DNA of 9,472 bases from Thermoplasmata archaeon (GTDB taxonomy: Archaea > Thermoplasmatota > Thermoplasmata > Lutacidiplasmatales > UBA184): the NCBI GenBank assembly GCA_030040755.1, contig JASHTC010000003.1, positions 1 through 9,472 of the forward strand, read 5' to 3'. Each line of letters starts with the position of its first letter. The first letter of the stretch is position 1. Below, piece by piece: positions 4,848 through 9,472 of the stretch. The translations under genes and the position numbers were made by a program. The notes under the pieces are model-generated. The model saw only the letters and a program-made list of their open reading frames with translations, searched no databases and was not told the origin of the DNA.

Positions 4848-6530
4848 CTAGAACGCTCGGGAGGCAGGCTGCTCGCCGAACAGCGCGCGCCATACGTCCG
4901 AGACTTCGCCCAGCGTCGCCCCCGCGCGCACCGAGGCGAGCACGAGGGGGAGCGTGTTCTCGCCCCGCTCCGTCCCGTGCCGGAGCGCCTCCAACGCCGC
5001 CCGCGTCGCGCCCGCGTCGCGCGTCCGCTTCCACGCCCTCACCCGACGGGCCTGACGGAGCTCCTCCGCCGGCGTGATCCGCTGGGCGACCACACCCCGA
5101 CCCGTGGCTCCGGGGAACAACGAGAAGGACGGGTTGCCGTCGGTGAAGGCGTTGACCCCGACCACGAGCTCCTCCTTGCGCTCGCGCGCCCGGGCGACGC
5201 GGTAGGCCTCCCGCGCGATCTCCGCGGCGAAGAACCCGCGCTCCACCGCTGCGACCGCGCCCCCCATCGCCTCGATCCGGTCCAGGTAGCTGCGGACGCC
5301 CGCCTCGATCGAGTCCGTGAGGTGCTCGATCTCGTAGGCGCCTCCGAGGGGGTCGACCGTGTTGGCCACCCCCGACTCGTCGGCGAGGATCTGCTGGGTG
5401 CGGAGCGCCAGGCGGGCCGACGATTCGGTCGGGAGCCCGAGCGCCTCGTCCAACGCGTTCGTGTGGAGGGATTGGGTCCCCCCGAGGACGGCGGCGAGCG
5501 CCTCCAGGGTAGTCCGCACGACGTTGAGCTCCGGCTGGCGGGCGGTGAGGCTCGAGCCGGCGGTCTGCGTGTGGAAGCGGAGCTGCTTGGACCGGGACCG
5601 GCGGGCGCCGAACGTCTCCTCGACGATCCGGCCCCAGAGCCGCCGCGCCGCGCGGAACTTCGCGATCTCCTCGAGGAAGTTCCGGTCGGAGGAGAAGAAG
5701 AACGACAGGCGCGGGAGGAACTCGTCCAGGTCGAGCCCGCGCTCGCGCACCGCCCGCACGTAGGCGATCCCGTTGGCGAGCGTGAAGGCGACCTCCTGCA
5801 CCGCGGTCGCGCCCGCCTCGCGCATGTGGTAGCCGGAGACCGAGATGTAGTTCCACTGCGGCATCTCGCGCGTGGCGAACTCGATGAGGTCGACCGTCAG
5901 CCGCAGCGAGGCGGCGGGGGGATAGATGTACGTCCCTCGCGCGACGTACTCCTTCAGGATGTCGTTCTGTACCGTGCCCCCGAGCCGGACCCGCGGAACG
6001 CCGTTCTCCTCCGCGACGGCGACCAGGAGCGCGACCAGGATGGGGGCGGTCGCGTTGATCGTCATCGAGACCGTCGCCCGGTCGAGGGGGAGGCCGGCGA
6101 ACAGGGTCCGCATGTCCCCGAGCGTCGCGATGGGCACCCCGCAGCGGCCGACCTCCCCGCGCGAGCGCGGGTGGTCCGAGTCGAACCCGTTCTGCGTCGG
6201 CAGGTCGAACGCGACCGAGAGCCCCGTCTGTCCGCCGTCCAGGAGGAACCGGAACCGTCGGTTGGTCGCGGCCGCGCTCCCGAACCCCGAGTACTGACGG
6301 AGGGTCCAGAGCCGCCCGCGATACATCGTCGGCTGGATGCCGCGCGTGAACGGAGGTTCCCCCGGGAACCCGACGCCCTCGAGGAAGGCGGCGTCCGGGG
6401 CGTCGGGCGGCCCGACGAGCAGCGGAACCGCTCCGCCCTCCACCTTCGCCCCGATCGCCTTCCTCGCCGCGGCCTCCCAGCGGGCGCGGGCCTTCGCGGC
6501 CGCCGGTGCGGAGGGAGGAGGGGGAGCCAT
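4848..6530 (-). CDS. mcmA: Methylmalonyl-CoA mutase large (catalytic) subunit, without B12-binding domain
   Basis: Isomerises (R)-methylmalonyl-CoA to succinyl-CoA with adenosylcobalamin. The 560 residues cover only the substrate-binding TIM barrel. The cobalamin-binding domain (DxHxxG motif) is absent, as in archaeal and some bacterial two-part mutases, so a separate small subunit must be encoded elsewhere. Signatures are TRGIQPTMYRGRLWTLRQY at 62-80, GLSVAFDLPTQNGFDSDHPR at 103-122, GGTVQNDILKEYVARGTYIY at 184-203, SGYHMREAG at 232-240 and the late ANTVDPLGGAYEIE at 389-402. Y70, R198 and H235 align with Y89, R207 and H244 of the Propionibacterium enzyme. Tyr and Arg at the first two mark methylmalonyl-CoA rather than isobutyryl-CoA mutases. 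The ATG at 6530 is the only good start; a proline/alanine-rich tail of about 12 residues leads in. There is no Shine-Dalgarno. It is followed by mce. Confidence 0.95.
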   Translation of the reverse strand: MAPPPPSAPAAAKARARWEAAARKAIGAKVEGGAVPLLVGPPDAPDAAFLEGVGFPGEPPFTRGIQPTMYRGRLWTLRQYSGFGSAAATNRRFRFLLDGGQTGLSVAFDLPTQNGFDSDHPRSRGEVGRCGVPIATLGDMRTLFAGLPLDRATVSMTINATAPILVALLVAVAEENGVPRVRLGGTVQNDILKEYVARGTYIYPPAASLRLTVDLIEFATREMPQWNYISVSGYHMREAGATAVQEVAFTLANGIAYVRAVRERGLDLDEFLPRLSFFFSSDRNFLEEIAKFRAARRLWGRIVEETFGARRSRSKQLRFHTQTAGSSLTARQPELNVVRTTLEALAAVLGGTQSLHTNALDEALGLPTESSARLALRTQQILADESGVANTVDPLGGAYEIEHLTDSIEAGVRSYLDRIEAMGGAVAAVERGFFAAEIAREAYRVARARERKEELVVGVNAFTDGNPSFSLFPGATGRGVVAQRITPAEELRQARRVRAWKRTRDAGATRAALEALRHGTERGENTLPLVLASVRAGATLGEVSDVWRALFGEQPASRAF

Positions 6531-6553
6531 CGGCCGTGGACCGGGAGAGCCTA

Positions 6554-8245
6554 CTAATCGGTTTCGTGACGGCGGGTCAACGCCCAGAGCGCCGACAGGT
6601 CCAGCTCGGCCCAGGTCGCCGGCACCGGCACCCCCAGCGCGGTGAGTACCTCGGGGTGGACCTCGCCGACCTCCGCCACGGTCTCGCCGGCCACGCGGAC
6701 GCGGGCTCCGCGTCCGGGAATCGTGGCGGGAAGCTCCGCCGGTTCGCGGACCGAGCTCACGTCCCAGCTGCGCAGTAGATAGTCGACGAGCGCCGCACCG
6801 TCCGCGAACCCCACGCCCTCGCCGGCGAGCATCGCCGCGGCGTGGTACCGCGTCTCCGCCCCGGATTCCGCGCTCTCGGCGCGGACGATGACCGGCCCGA
6901 CCTCGGCGAACCGCTGGGGGTAGCCGTGCCGGGTGTTCCGGCCCAGCACCTCGAGATGCGAGAGCAGGAGCCGGTCGCGCAGCACGGAGAACTCGGCGGA
7001 GACCGGGTTGTGCAGGCGGACCGCCCCGCTCGACCGGCACAGGGCCGCCACCGACTCGCCGACCAGGAGCGGGGTGTACGGCTGGACGAGACCGAAACCG
7101 AGGAGGAGCCGGCGGGCCTGGGTGCGGAACTGGCCCTCCGGCCGCCGTCGCCCGCGCGTCGCGCTCGGCAGGAGGAGTCCCTGCTCGGGTCGTACGCCGC
7201 CGATCAGGACAACGTCCTCGGCAAGGTCGACGCCGGTCAGGAGGTCCGGTCGCCAGGGTGGGACCTCGACGCGCCATCCCCCCGCATGCGGCCGGGCCGA
7301 GAGCCGGGCCATCGCCAGACGGCGCTCGACGTCGCCGGAGGAGTGGGCCTCTCCCGAGATCGCGCGCAGCACGGCGGAGGGCAGGTCGACCGAGCGCGGG
7401 GCGATGACGCCCCGCCCGTCGGAGCGAGCCGCCTCCGGCCCCAGGACCGGTACGGGGGTGACCGACCATCCCCGCGCCACGAAGACCAGCTGGAGGAGAC
7501 CCAGGGCATCGCGGACCGCGCGCTCGCTCTGCCCCGTCGACTCGAGGAGGAGCTCCCGGTCCCCCGCTCGCGCCTCGCCGGCGGCCCGCGAGTTCAGGAC
7601 CGGCGGCAGGCTCAGGACCGAGCCCCGGGAGTCGGCGAGCGTGAGACACCGGTCGCCCGACCGCCCGTAGCCGCCGTACTGCGCCGCCATCGGGTGCTGG
7701 TCGTAGAACCGGGCCGCGGTGACCTCCTCCGCCCCGTCCAGCGGCACGAAACGGACCTGCTCGAGGGATTCGAGGGAGTACCGGATCGGGGGGTTCAGGC
7801 GCTCGACCGGGTAGATCCCGAGGCTCGCCGCCCGCCGGCCGCGTCCGAGGGTCGCGTGGAGGAGCTCCTGGAAGCGCACCGCCTCGGCGAGCGTCCCCTC
7901 GTCGAGCCCATCGGCGTGGGGCGCGTGGACGACCATCGCGGCCAGGTGCGGCCGCAGCGGCGCCACGGAGGCGTCCACGCGGACCTGGAGCTCCGCCCGC
8001 CCCGGACGCTCCGTGGGGCGGAGGAGCCCCGTCGCCGCCTCCGATGCGCCCGCGAGATACGACGCCAGTCCGGCCTCCGAGAGGAGGTCCAGCCGATCCG
8101 GGCTCGCGGAGAGATGGAGCTCATCCCCCACCCGCTCCTCGAGCTCCGCCTTGGAGGCGAACAGGAGGTCGTCGAGCGCCCCGTCCGAGAGGGGGAGCGG
8201 GAGGAGCGCGCGAAGTCGCTCGGCCGAGAGGGTAGCGACCGGCAC
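6554..8245 (-). CDS. pheT: Phenylalanyl-tRNA synthetase beta subunit (archaeal type)
   Basis: Beta subunit of the alpha2beta2 enzyme that charges tRNA-Phe; it holds the editing region and a catalytic-like fold. At 563 residues it is the usual archaeal/eukaryotic size, lacking the bacterial N-terminal EMAP-like and C-terminal anticodon-binding domains. The N-terminal SPDRLDLLSEAGLASYL is at 48-64. The B3/B4 editing region has YDQHPMAAQYG at 181-191 and SLPPVLNS at 212-219, then LLLESTG at 232-238. The B5 domain ends in VPPWRPDLLTGVDLAEDV at 328-345. The C-terminal synthetase-like core has HNPVSAEFSVLRDRLL at 412-427 and RFAEVGPVI at 445-453. The GTG at 8245 follows the pheS TAG directly, and the G-rich end of pheS (GAGGGGGGG) may act as ribosome binding site. 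Two TAG codons in a row end it. The 23-nt gap to mcmA may contain a weak promoter. Confidence 0.95.
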   Translation of the reverse strand: MPVATLSAERLRALLPLPLSDGALDDLLFASKAELEERVGDELHLSASPDRLDLLSEAGLASYLAGASEAATGLLRPTERPGRAELQVRVDASVAPLRPHLAAMVVHAPHADGLDEGTLAEAVRFQELLHATLGRGRRAASLGIYPVERLNPPIRYSLESLEQVRFVPLDGAEEVTAARFYDQHPMAAQYGGYGRSGDRCLTLADSRGSVLSLPPVLNSRAAGEARAGDRELLLESTGQSERAVRDALGLLQLVFVARGWSVTPVPVLGPEAARSDGRGVIAPRSVDLPSAVLRAISGEAHSSGDVERRLAMARLSARPHAGGWRVEVPPWRPDLLTGVDLAEDVVLIGGVRPEQGLLLPSATRGRRRPEGQFRTQARRLLLGFGLVQPYTPLLVGESVAALCRSSGAVRLHNPVSAEFSVLRDRLLLSHLEVLGRNTRHGYPQRFAEVGPVIVRAESAESGAETRYHAAAMLAGEGVGFADGAALVDYLLRSWDVSSVREPAELPATIPGRGARVRVAGETVAEVGEVHPEVLTALGVPVPATWAELDLSALWALTRRHETD

Positions 8246-9466
8246 CTAGGCCCCCCCTCGGCTGAGCCGGTCGAGGTCGTCCGAGAAGAGCTCCCGGATG
8301 TCGTTGACGCCGAGGGCGACCATCGCCAAACGCATCACGCCGATCCCCCAGGCGGCGACCGGGACGTCGACCCCGAGGGGGCCGAGCACCTCCGGCCGCA
8401 TCATGCCGCCGGGAAGGATCTCCATCCAGCCGATCCGGGGGTGTCGCACGTACCCCTCGATCGACGGCTCGGTGAAGGGGAAGTAGCTCGGACGGATCTT
8501 CAGCTCCGGTATCCCGATCGCCTCGGTGAGCTCGCGGAAGACCCCGACCAGGTGGCGAAGGGTGACGCCCTCCTCTCCGAGCACGCCCTCGCATTGGTGG
8601 AATTCGAGATGGTGCCGGGCGTCGACCCGTTCCACGCGGAAATTCCGGTCGATCGAGAACGTCCGGAACGGCGGCCTCGGGTGTCCGGCGAGGTAGCGAG
8701 CGCTCACCGACCCCGTGAGGTGGGAACGCAGCACCGGCCGGGCGGCGACCGCCGGGTCGTACCGCCCCCCCCAACCGGGGCCGAGGGGGGTCTCCTCCCC
8801 CGGCAGCGGACGTCCCTCGTGGACGGCCGCGACCCGAGCGAGGAGGTCCGCGGGCGGGGGACGACCGCGCAGCCCCTCCGGCCAGAAGGCGTCGTGGATC
8901 GACCGGGCCGGGTGGTCCTGGGGCATGAACAGAACGTCGTTGTTCCAGAACTCGGTCTCGAGGATCGGGCCCTCGGCCTCCTCGAACCCGAGGCCCACGA
9001 GCAGGTCCCCGAACTCCTCGAGCCAGGCGAGGTACGGGTTCTCGTGCGCGGCCCGGGCGTACGGGACCGGGCTCCGGACGTCATACGGGCGGAAGCTCCG
9101 TCCCCTCCAGGCGCCCGAGGCGAGGCTCCCGACCGTGAGCGACCCGAGCAGGTCCTCGCCCTCGGGGGCGAGCGGGAGCCGTCGGCCCTCCTCGGAGGCG
9201 GCCCACCGCTTGACCGAGACCCGCTCGGTGCGGACCAGCCCGCGTCGTTCGAGCGCCGCGACGATCGCCTCGTCGACGTCCTCCTCGTCGTTCGCGACCT
9301 GTTTGAGGACGACCTCCTCGGGCAGCAGGCGGGGCGCCTCGACCCCGGGCTCTCGGAGACGGAACGGAAAGCCGTCGGCGAGCACGCCCCGTCGCCGCAG
9401 GATCCCGACGGCCGCGGACTGCTCCTCCTCGGTCAGCCCCTCGGCCGTCGCGTGGTCGGACGTCAT
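8246..9466 (-). CDS. pheS: Phenylalanyl-tRNA synthetase alpha subunit
   Basis: Catalytic alpha subunit of phenylalanyl-tRNA synthetase, class II. Motif 1 and its extension are near 141-193 (HENPYLAWLEEF, then FWNNDVLFMPQDHPARSIHD). Motif 2 spans LRSHLTGSVSARYLA at 246-260 and FSIDRNFRVE with HHLEFHQCEG to 294. Motif 3 is GGMMRPEVL with AWGIGVMRLAMV at 353-383. The N-terminal part keeps a winged-helix region (LPEEVVL 48-54, then VAALERRGLV), but the first winged helix seems to start midway. The length of 406 is below the roughly 460-500 usual in archaea. The frame stays open to the window edge at 9472, so the gene may begin further right. Against this, the six bases before the ATG (GGGTCG) match those before mce, where they end a ribosome binding site. 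I therefore keep ATG 9466 as the start, with moderate confidence in that point. Confidence 0.94.
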   Translation of the reverse strand: MTSDHATAEGLTEEEQSAAVGILRRRGVLADGFPFRLREPGVEAPRLLPEEVVLKQVANDEEDVDEAIVAALERRGLVRTERVSVKRWAASEEGRRLPLAPEGEDLLGSLTVGSLASGAWRGRSFRPYDVRSPVPYARAAHENPYLAWLEEFGDLLVGLGFEEAEGPILETEFWNNDVLFMPQDHPARSIHDAFWPEGLRGRPPPADLLARVAAVHEGRPLPGEETPLGPGWGGRYDPAVAARPVLRSHLTGSVSARYLAGHPRPPFRTFSIDRNFRVERVDARHHLEFHQCEGVLGEEGVTLRHLVGVFRELTEAIGIPELKIRPSYFPFTEPSIEGYVRHPRIGWMEILPGGMMRPEVLGPLGVDVPVAAWGIGVMRLAMVALGVNDIRELFSDDLDRLSRGGA

Positions 9467-9472
9467 CGACCC
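9467..9472 (-). promoter_or_regulatory. Possible ribosome binding site of pheS, cut by the window edge
   Basis: GGGTCG precedes the ATG at 9466, identical to the six bases before the mce ATG, where they are the end of GGAGGGTCG. Only six bases are visible, so the match is suggestive only. Confidence 0.3.

Noticed and set aside
4977..6557. Plus-strand reading frame of 526 codons opposite mcmA
   Set aside because: Arg/Glu/Pro-rich shadow of the mutase gene, whose motifs are unmistakable on the other strand.
6531..7649. Long N-terminal extension of the mutase frame into pheT
   Set aside because: It overlaps the conserved pheT gene and has shadow-like composition; the mutase homology fits the ATG at 6530.

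Overview
The window looks like a chromosomal segment of a very GC-rich archaeon. The lineage signs are an enolase gene directly before a ribosomal protein S2 of the archaeal type, archaeal/eukaryotic-style PheS and PheT (PheT of about 560 residues without the bacterial tRNA-binding extensions), a two-component type methylmalonyl-CoA mutase large subunit, and a TrmB-family regulator. A Thermoplasmata-like or other euryarchaeal origin is my guess; nothing in the window fixes it. No tRNA, rRNA, CRISPR array, insertion sequence or prophage gene was recognised.

Layout, right to left, because almost everything is on the minus strand. pheS (8246-9466) and pheT (6554-8245) encode the two subunits of phenylalanyl-tRNA synthetase and abut with no gap. 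mcmA (4848-6530), mce (4438-4836), eno (3227-4441) and rpsB (2566-3222) follow. Gaps are 23, 11, -4 and 4 nt, so the six genes read as one operon, with mcmA possibly having its own start signal. A stem followed by a T tract ends the operon after rpsB. Within that T tract lies a TATA-like box for the next gene, a TrmB-like regulator (1239-2513) with a GTG start that appears leaderless. Its stop codon abuts that of a convergent plus-strand gene of unknown function (855-1238). Beyond a 105-nt divergent gap is a minus-strand glyoxalase-fold (VOC) gene (342-749).

The left end (1-341) is the least explained part. A plus-strand reading frame enters from the left edge. It is followed or overlapped by an inverted repeat, an AT-rich tract containing TTTATA/TATAAA, a perfect 9-bp inverted repeat with a 9-nt spacer, and three further potential hairpins. 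This may be a bidirectional terminator zone, an operator, or a small structured RNA.

How the genes fit together: pheST and rpsB serve translation and eno serves glycolysis/gluconeogenesis. mcmA plus mce link propionyl-CoA/methylmalonyl-CoA to succinyl-CoA, but the B12-binding subunit and propionyl-CoA carboxylase are not in the window. I did not find a clear new multigene system. The best leads are the non-coding left end, the four-cysteine C-terminal domain of the TrmB-like regulator, the unusual enolase C-terminus, and the unidentified 127-residue protein.
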